Below, piece after piece: positions 23,201-25,712 of a stretch of DNA of 25,712 bases (the stretch's first letter is position 1; each line of letters begins with the position of its first letter). Source of the DNA: Plakobranchus ocellatus. Taxonomy: Eukaryota > Mollusca > Gastropoda > Plakobranchidae. The notes under the pieces were generated by a model. It saw nothing but the letters and a program-made list of their open reading frames with translations, did no database searches and had not been told where the DNA came from. The position numbers and the translations under genes are program-made. Location: assembly GCA_019648995.1 (NCBI GenBank), contig BLXT01003739.1:1464568-1490279 (forward strand). The letters run 5' to 3'.

Positions 23201-25688
23201 AGAGCAGCACAGTGTAGTATCTTAAATCTAGAAAGCCTATTCAACTGACTTGATATGTATATTCATGGTCACTGGTATAAAAATATTATAAGTCAATGAT
23301 GAAACCATTCACTCAATCTTTGATGTAGAATCTGATCAGTTATTTTAATTTCCAATTGTTCTTTTTCAGCACACTTTTAAGCCTTCTGAAAATGGAGAAA
23401 GAGGCAAACCTTTACATTTTTCCTTTTTTTAGTGCAGTAAGAGAGCCTTCAGAACATTTATTCCTCCTCAAAATAATTTTTACTATTACTTGCCAATATC
23501 TTCATTTCATTCTTCAGATCATTGCAGGGATGTGTGTAACATTGAATGTGATTGCATCTTTTAGCAATATGATTCGCTACGGAGTGAGAGAATTTTTCAG
23601 CAGCTTGTGGAATTGGTTGGAGGTCAGGCTTTTGCATTATTGCTCCAATGCAATTTTTTATATCTGTGTGTAAACTGTTTCATAGGTCTAGAACTAAACA
23701 TAAAATGATGCCATAAAACATTCACAGAAAGAAAAGCAAAGGGAAAAACATACTTCCGTGGATAGAGAAATGAATGGAAAAGCTAATTGGGTTCGCCCAG
23801 TTTTAAAATACATGAATAGATTTTAATTTTGGGCAAAATCCAGCAGAAATAGGAATTTAAATCATTGATCATATGCAGTACAAGAGCATTACATTTAATT
23901 TTATGACACTGATTCTTGCAATGCATTTTACTTAGAGTTCATTTGGGGCTACAAATGAAGAGTCAAATGAAATTAGGTAAAAATGGAATATTGGAGTGAG
24001 AATTCTTTGTTCATAATTCAGGCAATGTATGTGGGCAATTTAATAAATTTGATGTTTCTTGAACTAAGGTTGCTATATTTTAAAATTTCATAATTTTTTT
24101 TCAACCCATCTAATTTGTTCTTAACCTTATTGTTTTGTTCTTTGTTTTTTGTAGTCTTTTTTACTTTAGTTTTAACTCTTTTATAATATAAATATGCCAG
24201 GTTATTTTTTAGTAAGAAAAAAGTAAGTGGGTCCAATGCTTAGTCCAAGTATCGGGGAATCGGGAGTAGGGTCCTGATTGTTCTTGGCATATGGCATTAT
24301 GAGGTAGTTTGCCATTGCTTTCCTCGCCGCCTTTACTTTCGTCTGATCTTAAGAGATCTAGCTACCAATTTAGTGCTGTGTGGCCACAGAGGAGCAATGT
24401 TAAAATGACTTGGCCCGGACTGGGATTCGAACCTCAGACCTCTTACTTGGTAGCCAACTGCCCTACATATGAGCCACTGCTTTCCCCTCCCCCTTTTTTT
24501 TTTTAACCCTATCCGTACTTGTGGGGTAATTTTGTTACCCCAAGGCTTGTTTTTAACTTTTTACAAATACTTAAAATCAGAATTTATCTTTCAGCTTTTA
24601 AGTATTCCTAAAAAAGTCAATTTGACATATGATTACATAATAATGATTGACTGAAAATCAATATTGAACTGACCTGAGGTCATTTCTGAAACCTTCCATT
24701 ATTTTTTACTGTGTAAAGTATGGGATGATTTTGTTACCCCTGACATGCGGATAGATACATACCAATTTTTTTATTATACGGTACGGTATGGGGGCATACA
24801 GTTACCGCTCAGGTGCAGATAAGACTATATTGCTATTAAAATGTCGGGGCACTCAATACCCCCAACTTACGGATATGACAATAAAACACTTCATATGGAT
24901 AGGGTTAGGCATGGGACTCACTTTACTTTTTTTTTCAGTAATAGTACCTAAATAAGTATAGTCATCTACGACAAAATGATTCGATTTTGTTCCTGGTGCT
25001 TTAACATTAAATGGAACAAACAAAATAGAATATATACAAGTGTCAATAAATTTTTTTTCACAGATTTGTTAATGAGAATAGAAGTTTTATGTATAAAGCT
25101 TAATGAAGAATTTTTTTCATATCAGCAACTTTGTTTGGTAACAAAAGCAAAGGCAATATTTTAAAATTAATCTCAATAGGAGATTGCTTTGATTTTTGAT
25201 TACTGAGTTAGCCCTCCCACATGATAAAAGATAGGCTAAATATATATTCTGTTCAAAGTTCTTTTGAATTTTATGTTTTATCAATTTGGATAATTTCCTT
25301 TTCTATCTGACCTTTTAGCTTTAGATCTCCCTTTTCTGTTATGCCTGTTTTAAATCTATCAAGACTTCACATCACACTGTTCATCATGTTACATGGGTTT
25401 TGGTCTGTGGCAATGAATACATCCATAGGAGACATGAGGAATATTTTTACAGATCATATTTGTTTTATTTGATTGTTCTCAGATGTTGGTGGGCATTCAA
25501 ACACTGTTGTGTGTGCTGTTCTTTTTGCTGCGGCGCAACAGCTTTGATCGTGTGATAGAACAATTCAAGGACACTGAACACGGCTTGTACCTTGACTTCT
25601 CAGAAGTCTTCTTGTGGCAGAACTTGTTCCATTTATCCATGGGCTTCTTTGGTGCTCTCATCATTTTTAAAATGCTCAAAGTCACTAC
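826..25688 (+). CDS. Polycystin-family (PKD1-like) channel gene, internal part, join of seven exons
   Basis: This entry is the whole gene span; the coding sequence is the join of the seven exons listed separately. Polycystins are membrane proteins of the TRPP group. They act in cilia and the plasma membrane as cation channels or channel-like receptors. Seen in sequence: seven exons with GT-AG borders join without phase conflict into about 332 residues. They show family landmarks in order: LTHARLRQVR, a cysteine pair, YSGGGYVV, GWID-x-x-x-R, FLEFIVYNP, a hydrophobic S2, FFSSLWNWLE leading into S3, and an S4-like segment ending KMLKVTT. The S3-S4 part (F..F..V..WQNL......LIIFKMLK) resembles the polycystin-1/PKD1L branch more than polycystin-2. 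That subtype is inference. The PLAT/GPS side and S1 would lie upstream, the pore domain downstream. The splice phases at the six internal joins are 0, 1, 1, 2, 0 and 0, and the last exon ends in phase 2. Confidence 0.88.
856..1290 (+). other. Intron between exons 1 and 2
   Basis: This is 435 bases between the GTATGA donor and the TTATTTCAG acceptor. It is pyrimidine-rich near its end and contains no recognised element. It exists as an intron only if the micro-exon is real. Confidence 0.45.
1291..1447 (+). CDS. Polycystin-like gene, exon 2: start of TOP domain
   Basis: The 157-nt exon gives 52 residues plus one nucleotide. It begins IENVNAVWDYL after TTATTTCAG and ends before a textbook GTAAGT donor at 1448. 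The key landmark is LTHARLRQVRTRFE: polycystins carry a PRLRQ[LV]R motif at this point of the extracellular domain, after an amphipathic helix containing W and preceding the first disulfide region. The usual proline is replaced by alanine here (ARLRQVR). The open frame continues to about 1500, but the readthrough is intronic because it lacks family similarity and the donor is canonical. The next exon supplies the other two bases of a split tyrosine codon. Confidence 0.9.
1448..3744 (+). other. Intron between exons 2 and 3
   Basis: This 2,297-base intron has canonical ends (GTAAGT and TCTCAG). It is AT-rich, with a pyrimidine-rich patch near 2785-2832 next to two overlapping TAGATCTA palindromes (2837-2849), and another at 2887. 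No transposon ends, SINE boxes or coding similarity were recognised. The short open frames here look like chance. Confidence 0.8.
3745..3951 (+). CDS. Polycystin-like gene, exon 3: cysteine-pair segment of TOP domain
   Basis: The 207-nt exon follows ATTCTCAG and ends at a GTATGT donor (3952). In the phase set by exon 2 it reads YDCIKGVPEAVWPRDG, then HSC, then an acidic stretch and SPYLYHPAAELKSLTYVG. Polycystin extracellular domains have a disulfide loop here; the two cysteines, separated by 16 residues, fit that role. They also have an SP-x-x-YHsAxEL stretch shortly before the GGGY motif, which matches SPYLYHPAAEL well. The loop is rich in Asp and Glu (EDLSDDS). A second open frame over the start of the exon (ALRVCQKQCG) is an out-of-phase shadow. 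Confidence 0.92.
4083..4250 (+). mobile_element. Degenerate tRNA-derived SINE (candidate)
   Basis: A decayed tRNA-like head is visible. GGCTCTATTCC at 4125-4135 resembles the Pol III B box GGTTCGANNCC, and the GGGCACTTGACTACC stretch near 4096 sits where an A box would be. A body of moderate GC follows, distinct from the AT-rich surroundings. It fades into an A-rich segment with AATAAAAG-like motifs near 4230-4260. Target-site duplications were not found, so limits are approximate. It could also be unrelated moderately repetitive sequence. Confidence 0.4.
4951..5058 (+). pseudogene. LINE-like ORF2 C-terminal scrap (candidate)
   Basis: An island of higher GC within AT-rich intron reads AEDRPKWNALIAEIRKTAEA, continuing to DPASGRLY and a TAA stop at 5056-5058. 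A-x-DR-x-x-W-x-x-[LI] followed by a basic-acidic helix and stop is typical of the extreme C terminus of reverse-transcriptase proteins of non-LTR retrotransposons. LINE copies are commonly 5-prime truncated, so a bare C-terminal end would be expected. I see no upstream reverse-transcriptase motifs and no clear poly-A tail. The assignment rests on motif recognition only. Confidence 0.4.
5613..5626 (+). repeat. piggyBac left terminal inverted repeat
   Basis: CCTTTTGAGCCCTG sits directly after a TTAA and is identical, inverted, to 11507-11520. It is followed by a small GAGCTC palindrome. This is the transposase-3-prime side of the element. Confidence 0.9.
5820..6416 (-). pseudogene. piggyBac transposase, late catalytic and C-terminal fragment, frameshifted
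   Basis: On the - strand, GVVAIVWNDRKPINFIST (about 6330-6260) matches the conserved piggyBac W-x-D-x-[KR]-x-[VI]-x-x-[LI]-S-T strand. Further along, IPQLVKD, a stop and NKYMG (about 6180-6150) run into a second frame. That frame reads GGTDKKDQMTRFHH, the piggyBac P-x-x-V-x-x-YN-x-x-MGGVD-x-x-DQ signature with its catalytic aspartate. The two parts lie in different frames, so the gene is broken. A further open stretch to about 5822 (NLLIECGIASPLILGG and on) lies where the C terminus is expected, but I could not match it. No cysteine-rich C-terminal domain was recognised. A 13-bp inverted repeat (5901-5913 against 6014-6026) lies in this part. Confidence 0.75.
6418..6531 (+). repeat. 50-bp direct duplication, period 64
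   Basis: Bases 6418-6467 and 6482-6531 are the same 50-base segment, starting AGATACTTTTATAGATC and ending CATCACAAGAAT, separated by 14 bases. The second copy overlaps the end of the early DDE fragment of the piggyBac transposase, and the pair sits exactly where about 180 codons are missing. It probably arose with the internal deletion. Confidence 0.9.
6515..6838 (-). pseudogene. piggyBac transposase, early DDE-domain fragment
   Basis: The - strand frame of 107 residues shows KNDLTVEEYKTFLGL, IKPQYREYW and FWKVMSRDKFVFVWSFLHV. These match the piggyBac pattern: an E-x-x-x-F-x-G-[IL] helix, then a YW, then MSRDRF-x-x-[IL]-x-x-x-LH[FV]. In intact relatives the first catalytic aspartate comes later, so this fragment carries the region before the catalytic centre. 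It ends DKRDSCDG at a stop, in a 50-bp segment that is duplicated next to the deletion point. About 180 residues that should follow, including the first two catalytic aspartates, are absent. Confidence 0.85.
7398..7735 (+). repeat. CT-rich pyrimidine microsatellite tract, split by a SINE
   Basis: CT dinucleotide runs (for example 7442-7468 and 7698-7718) with interspersed T and C form one pyrimidine tract. A SINE at 7469-7624 interrupts it. The opposite strand reads as a long Arg/Glu-rich frame, which is only a product of the repeat. Confidence 0.85.
7469..7624 (+). mobile_element. tRNA-derived SINE with target-site duplication
   Basis: The element starts GGGGTCGTCGGTGGCACAG. It has a Pol III A box (TGGCACAGTGG, 7480-7490) and B box (GGTTCGAGCC, 7534-7543) at tRNA-like spacing. 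A GC-rich body follows, and the 3-prime end is TATACAACAAACCAAA. The 12-bp sequence CTCTCTTTCTCT occurs immediately before (7457-7468) and after (7625-7636), a good target-site duplication, although the CT-rich host sequence weakens it as evidence. Its GC content contrasts sharply with the surroundings. The head could come from a tRNA of uncertain identity. It would have been transcribed by Pol III and mobilised by a partner LINE; the partner is not visible. Confidence 0.88.
7931..7948 (+). repeat. GT microsatellite
   Basis: Nine GT units in a row, near a small inverted arrangement of CAGGT/ACCTG motifs at 8000-8034. Confidence 0.85.
8244..8292 (+). repeat. TA microsatellite
   Basis: About 24 TA units. 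Open frames made of alternating Tyr and Ile cross it on both strands and are not genes. Confidence 0.95.
8671..9330 (-). pseudogene. 219-residue transposon-like ORF of an uncharacterised repetitive family
   Basis: This is the longest open frame in the window and uses mixed codons rather than low-complexity repeats. Near its start it reads SPTYLHILLGIVLQHH. Toward its C terminus it reads KVIPKQHLLEKHCVPHIKKY, then RLGLLGEQGTENSHQ. From memory, many cnidarian and molluscan hypothetical proteins of repetitive origin share a pattern like P-K-x-H-[IL]-L-E-x-H, then G-x-GEQG-x-E-[SN]-x-H, so this is probably the C-terminal part of such a protein. I cannot name the transposon superfamily. A stop directly precedes the first codon (a GTG), so it is 5-prime truncated. 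It lies inside the piggyBac element and is most likely a later insertion. Confidence 0.5.
10371..10523 (-). mobile_element. 5-prime-truncated tRNA SINE with 16-bp target-site duplication
   Basis: The identical 16-mer TCTTGCACAGCAGAAA lies on both sides (10355-10370 and 10524-10539). The 153-bp insert contains GGATTTGAACCC (10479-10490). Its reverse complement GGGTTCAAATCC is a B-box core, so the element reads on the - strand. No A box is found, consistent with truncation of the 5-prime end. The 3-prime part is purine-rich on the + strand (GACAAGACAAGTCAAGAC and similar). The sequence differs from the SINE at 7469, so this looks like a different family. Confidence 0.75.
10880..11329 (-). pseudogene. 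piggyBac transposase, N-terminal fragment
   Basis: Reading on the - strand from 11329, one frame gives an acidic, Ser/Glu-rich start (SELGCENSEEYPDNDLESI). Two TAG stops follow inside a TAGATCTAGAGATCTAG stretch at about 11094-11110. The same frame then continues with HIEDEEWNKQF, SGCGPRNIPDET and, after another stop, LVVMTNRR. This order (acidic N terminus, W, G-P-x-x-x-P, then TNR) is that of piggyBac transposases ahead of the DDE domain. Being in one frame throughout, it looks like a single reading frame damaged by stops. It breaks off after TNRR near 10880, where unrelated sequence begins. Confidence 0.7.
11507..11520 (-). repeat. piggyBac right terminal inverted repeat
   Basis: CAGGGCTCAAAAGG precedes TTAA at 11521 and is the exact reverse complement of the left end. 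Just inside it lies the palindrome CCGGTATACCGG (11491-11502), with no counterpart at the left end. This is the transposase-5-prime side. Confidence 0.9.
11675..11795 (+). CDS. Polycystin-like gene, exon 4: GGGY and WID-R motifs
   Basis: The 121-nt exon after TGTACCCAG reads QHGFYSGGGYVVRLL, then a variable helix, then VFEDGWIDRLSR. The donor GTGAAG is at 11796. Y-S-x-G-G-Y-V and W-[IL]-D-x-x-T-R are among the most conserved landmarks of the polycystin TOP domain, so this exon is the firmest anchor of the gene assignment. The usual threonine of the T-R pair is serine. The open frame extends upstream to about 11485 through intron sequence and the right end of a piggyBac element; that extension is not coding. 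It begins with two bases completing a glycine codon from exon 3 and ends with AG, completed to arginine by exon 5. Confidence 0.95.
12140..12585 (+). repeat. 83-bp tandem satellite, about five copies
   Basis: The landmark GAGCTGTAAGGTAAAAAAC recurs at about 12190, 12273, 12356, 12439 and 12522, a spacing of exactly 83 each time. Each unit carries the 12-bp palindrome ATTGCCGGCAAT (one copy reads ATTGCCAGCAAT, one ends CAATC) and the phrases ACACATTTGTACTCA and AAGTCTGCATTA. The copies differ by only a few bases; the first is the most divergent and the array ends abruptly near 12585. The outer limits are approximate. It lies in a polycystin-like intron. Confidence 0.93.
12554..12853 (-). other. 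Unidentified 99-residue open frame beside the satellite
   Basis: The - strand frame has mixed composition: SHMYSEKFRSVKPNTTTSKA, then YVKRYCIQSMKRIFAPQMP, then a threefold AKQ/AKH repeat from a 9-bp TGCTTTGCC tandem (about 12600-12627). Its last residues run into the satellite. It lies antisense inside an intron and I cannot match it to a family. It may be part of the transposon that seeded the satellite, or chance. Confidence 0.2.
13140..13488 (-). mobile_element. TTAA MITE, copy A (reverse orientation, truncated)
   Basis: TTAA (13136-13139) is followed by CCCTATCCATACGAGGTG, the exact inverse of the right end of copy B. The body aligns by eye with the reverse complement of copies B and C as far as AAAACAAGC at about 13488. 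The last 40 or so bases, including the other inverted end, are missing. Related motifs recur within the first 170 bases (13140, 13169, 13222, 13285): [CT]-TATC-C/T-GTAC-x-TG-x-GGGGTA, probably subterminal transposase-binding repeats. No coding capacity. Confidence 0.8.
13741..14132 (+). mobile_element. TTAA MITE, copy B (complete)
   Basis: TTAA at 13737-13740 and 14133-14136 flanks a 392-bp element. It begins CCCTATCCATACGTGTGGGG and ends CCTCGTATGGATAGGG, giving a 13-bp inverted end plus flanking TTAA. Directly inside the left end is the palindrome GGGGTAATTTTGTTACCCC. TTAA duplication and C-rich ends suggest mobilisation by a piggyBac-type transposase. It is not derived from the element at 5609, whose ends differ. 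Confidence 0.88.
14330..14904 (+). mobile_element. Tigger/pogo-like MITE, 575 bp
   Basis: TA (14328-14329) precedes CAGTGGAAACCTGATATAAC. The other end is GTTATATATGGTTTCCACTG followed by TA (14905-14906). The inverted ends CAGTGGAAACC match fully and are followed by related ATATAACA-type motifs (CTTGTTATA, CTGTTATA) repeated inside both ends. CAGT ends with TA duplication and TATAAC repeats are typical of pogo/Tigger elements of the Tc1-mariner superfamily. No transposase frame is present, so it depends on another element. Confidence 0.85.
15153..15454 (+). mobile_element. Possible TTAA-flanked MITE (weak)
   Basis: TTAACTCATTTTTTGGGG at 15153 and GACTGGTTAAAGAGTTAA ending 15454 give TTAA with short CTC/GAG inverted ends. 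Near the right side a GAGCGTTT-TGACTGG motif is repeated (15385 and 15428). The inverted match is very short, so this may be chance. Confidence 0.25.
16236..16345 (+). repeat. Degenerate GAT trinucleotide tract (first)
   Basis: Imperfect GAT/GGT/AAT triplets run for about 110 bases. In one + frame they read as Asp/Glu/Gly/Asn, on the - strand as His-rich. There is no exon context, so a decayed microsatellite is the best reading. Confidence 0.75.
16632..16657 (+). repeat. Short tandem repeat, TACAAAG units
   Basis: AGTACAAAGTACAAAGTACA shows three consecutive TACAAAG-type units, close to a GC-richer patch at 16580-16602 that I could not identify. Confidence 0.7.
17182..17319 (+). repeat. Perfect 69-bp tandem duplication
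   Basis: Bases 17182-17250 and 17251-17319 are identical (each starts GGTTTGTGTTGCTATAATTA and ends AATAAAGAAAAA). The length is a multiple of three, so an open frame of 107 residues (17059-17382) is kept and carries YEYTRCPQFLIKYNKEK twice. The frame has no family I recognise and lies in an intron. Identity of the copies implies a recent event or an assembly artefact. Confidence 0.93.
19319..19515 (+). repeat. Degenerate GAT trinucleotide tract (second)
   Basis: About 200 bases of GAT with GGT, GAA and AAT variants. One + frame reads as a very acidic peptide (SDDDDDEGTDDGADIE), another as Met/Val-rich, and the - strand as His- or Ile-rich. No splice sites or domain context support coding; it is longer and less decayed than the tract at 16236. 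Confidence 0.8.
20342..20513 (+). CDS. Polycystin-like gene, exon 5: end of TOP domain and start of S2
   Basis: The 172-nt exon after CTCATCCCAG reads CIFLEFIVYNPSVDMYTQ, then VTLTFEVDLNGGVFVSK, and ends KRGNRLWFKVVE before GTGGGT at 20514. [FI]-x-E-F-x-x-YN-[PA] followed by a beta-rich stretch with a Gly-Gly turn is the standard close of the polycystin extracellular domain. The final LWFKVVE starts transmembrane helix S2. An ATG-initiated alternate frame (KWISMVVYLS) covers the same bases but is a shadow: only this frame joins in phase with the neighbouring exons and matches the family. Where most relatives have TRA before the E-F motif this protein has SRC. Confidence 0.94.
20690..20745 (+). 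repeat. GTA/GCA trinucleotide-rich patch
   Basis: Imperfect GTA, GTT and GCA triplets (AAAAGTAGCAGCAGCAGCTG) directly precede the left inverted end at 20748. A similar CAGTAGCAGCAGCAACG follows the right end at 22696. Confidence 0.7.
20748..22695 (+). mobile_element. Tigger/pogo-like element or two solo ends, about 1.95 kb
   Basis: The left end reads CAGTCGACACTGCTCAAG, preceded by TA. The right end is AAGCAGTGTTGACTG, whose inverse CAGTCAACACTGCTT matches it with one change over the first 13 bases. Both ends are followed inward by TAAGTCGATTT-type motifs (20776 and inverted at 22672), and TAAGTCG repeats recur at 22624 and 22641. This resembles the ends of Tigger/pogo elements. The TA duplication is not preserved on the right. 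I found no transposase in the interior, which holds only short chance frames and a CT run (21679-21702). The GC-richer phrase GGGAAGGGGAGAGAGGG occurs twice (near 21087 and 21760). Confidence 0.55.
21679..21702 (+). repeat. CT microsatellite
   Basis: A TC/CT run with one G interruption, inside the 20748-22695 interval. Confidence 0.85.
23518..23622 (+). CDS. Polycystin-like gene, exon 6: S2 helix and S2-S3 link
   Basis: The 105-nt, 35-codon exon (phase 0 at both ends) follows TTCATTCTTCAG. It completes S2 with IIAGMCVTLNVIASFSNMI. Then come RYGVREFFSSLWNWLE, matching the family pattern YF-x-[ST]-x-WN-x-L-[ED] that opens S3. The donor is AG|GTCAGG at 23623, weaker than the other donors. The frame stays open upstream to about 23356 (TLLSLLKMEKEANL), but that part is intronic: joining exon 5 directly gives a single 25-residue S2 helix of normal length, while including it would break the helix. 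Confidence 0.92.
24231..24480 (-). mobile_element. tRNA-derived SINE, second full-length type
   Basis: Read on the - strand from 24480, the head is GCAGTGGCTCATATGTAGGG. An A-box-like TAGGGCAGTTGG follows, then a B box GGTTCGAATCC (reverse complement at 24423-24433), at normal tRNA spacing. The body includes GGCAAACTACCTCATAATGC and GCCATATGCCAAGAA, and the element fades near 24231 into an A/T-rich tail. The body is reminiscent of the conserved central domains of metazoan SINE superfamilies, but I cannot assign it to one by eye. Target duplications were not found, and the 5-prime side abuts a pyrimidine run and the TTAA MITE copy C. Confidence 0.75.
24507..24904 (+). mobile_element. TTAA MITE, copy C
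   Basis: This 398-bp copy starts after TTAA (24503-24506) with CCCTATCCGTACTTGTGGGG and ends CATATGGATAGGG before TTAG, one base off TTAA. It has the same layout as copy B, including the GGGGTAATTTTGTTACCCC palindrome, with scattered substitutions. It abuts the 5-prime end of the SINE at 24231-24480. Confidence 0.87.
25483..25688 (+). CDS. Polycystin-like gene, exon 7: S3 and S4
   Basis: The 206-nt exon after TTGTTCTCAG reads MLVGIQTLLCVLFFLLRR (most of S3). A charged linker with FDRVIEQFKD follows, then LDFSEVFLWQNLFHL and the S4-like helix GFFGALIIFKMLKVTT. The donor GTAAGT at 25689 leaves the last codon split in phase 2, so the gene continues beyond the window. S4 keeps lysines near its inner end, and the F-x-x-[FV]-x-x-WQ spacing is typical of PKD1/PKD1L proteins. 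An antisense open frame over the same bases is a shadow. Confidence 0.93.
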
Positions 25689-25712
25689 GTAAGTAAATGT
25701 TTTCATGAAACA

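Larger units (their letters stand above)
20514..23517 (+). other. Intron between exons 5 and 6
   Basis: This 3,004-base intron has a GTGGGT donor and TTCTTCAG acceptor. It holds a GTA/GCA trinucleotide-rich patch (20690-20745) and the inverted Tigger-like ends at 20748 and 22695. The part after the right end (22696-23517) contains no feature I can name. Confidence 0.8.
23623..25482 (+). other. Intron between exons 6 and 7
   Basis: This 1,860-base intron runs from GTCAGG to TTCTCAG. It holds a tRNA-derived SINE on the - strand (about 24231-24480), with a TTAA MITE (24507-24904) right beside it. The flanks 23640-24225 and 24910-25480 are AT-rich with no recognised element. Confidence 0.8.

Noticed and set aside
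23356-23517. Upstream extension of exon 6
   Set aside because: Open by chance; the acceptor at 23516-23517 and the direct join to exon 5 give a normal-length S2 helix.

Overview
The window looks like intron-rich animal DNA: AT-rich, with long poly-A/T runs, microsatellites, tRNA-derived SINEs, cut-and-paste transposons, and short coding exons separated by introns of 0.4 to 8.5 kb. I saw no bacterial gene organisation, CRISPR array, rRNA gene or free-standing tRNA gene. The repeat content and gene type suggest a marine or freshwater invertebrate. A mollusc, perhaps a gastropod, is my best guess, but the sequence does not prove it.

The only host gene I can support lies on the + strand and runs off at least the right edge. 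Seven GT-AG exons (826-855, 1291-1447, 3745-3951, 11675-11795, 20342-20513, 23518-23622, 25483-25688) join in a consistent reading phase. They give about 332 residues of a polycystin-family channel protein, most like the polycystin-1/PKD1-like branch. The segment covers most of the extracellular polycystin (TOP) domain between membrane helices S1 and S2, then S2, S3 and S4. The first exon is a 30-nt micro-exon called from splice sites and phase. Sequence before S1 and after S4 (the S5-pore-S6 part) lies outside the window.

The introns hold the rest. Intron 3952-11674 carries a degenerate SINE, a LINE 3-prime-end scrap and a 5.9-kb piggyBac-type element (5609-11524) with identical 14-bp terminal inverted repeats and TTAA on both sides. 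Its transposase, on the - strand, is broken by stops, frameshifts, an internal deletion and later insertions, including two SINEs with target-site duplications, microsatellites and an unrelated 219-residue transposon-like ORF. Intron 11796-20341 carries five copies of an 83-bp satellite, a head-to-head pair of TTAA MITEs, a Tigger/pogo-like MITE, a 69-bp in-frame tandem duplication and two GAT-rich tracts. Intron 20514-23517 carries a roughly 1.95-kb interval bounded by Tigger-like inverted ends. Intron 23623-25482 carries a SINE and a third copy of the TTAA MITE.

I did not find a clearly new biological system. The most interesting items are the nested piggyBac element, the TTAA MITE family with repeated subterminal motifs, the palindrome-bearing satellite, and a strong excess of the palindromic octamer TAGATCTA.
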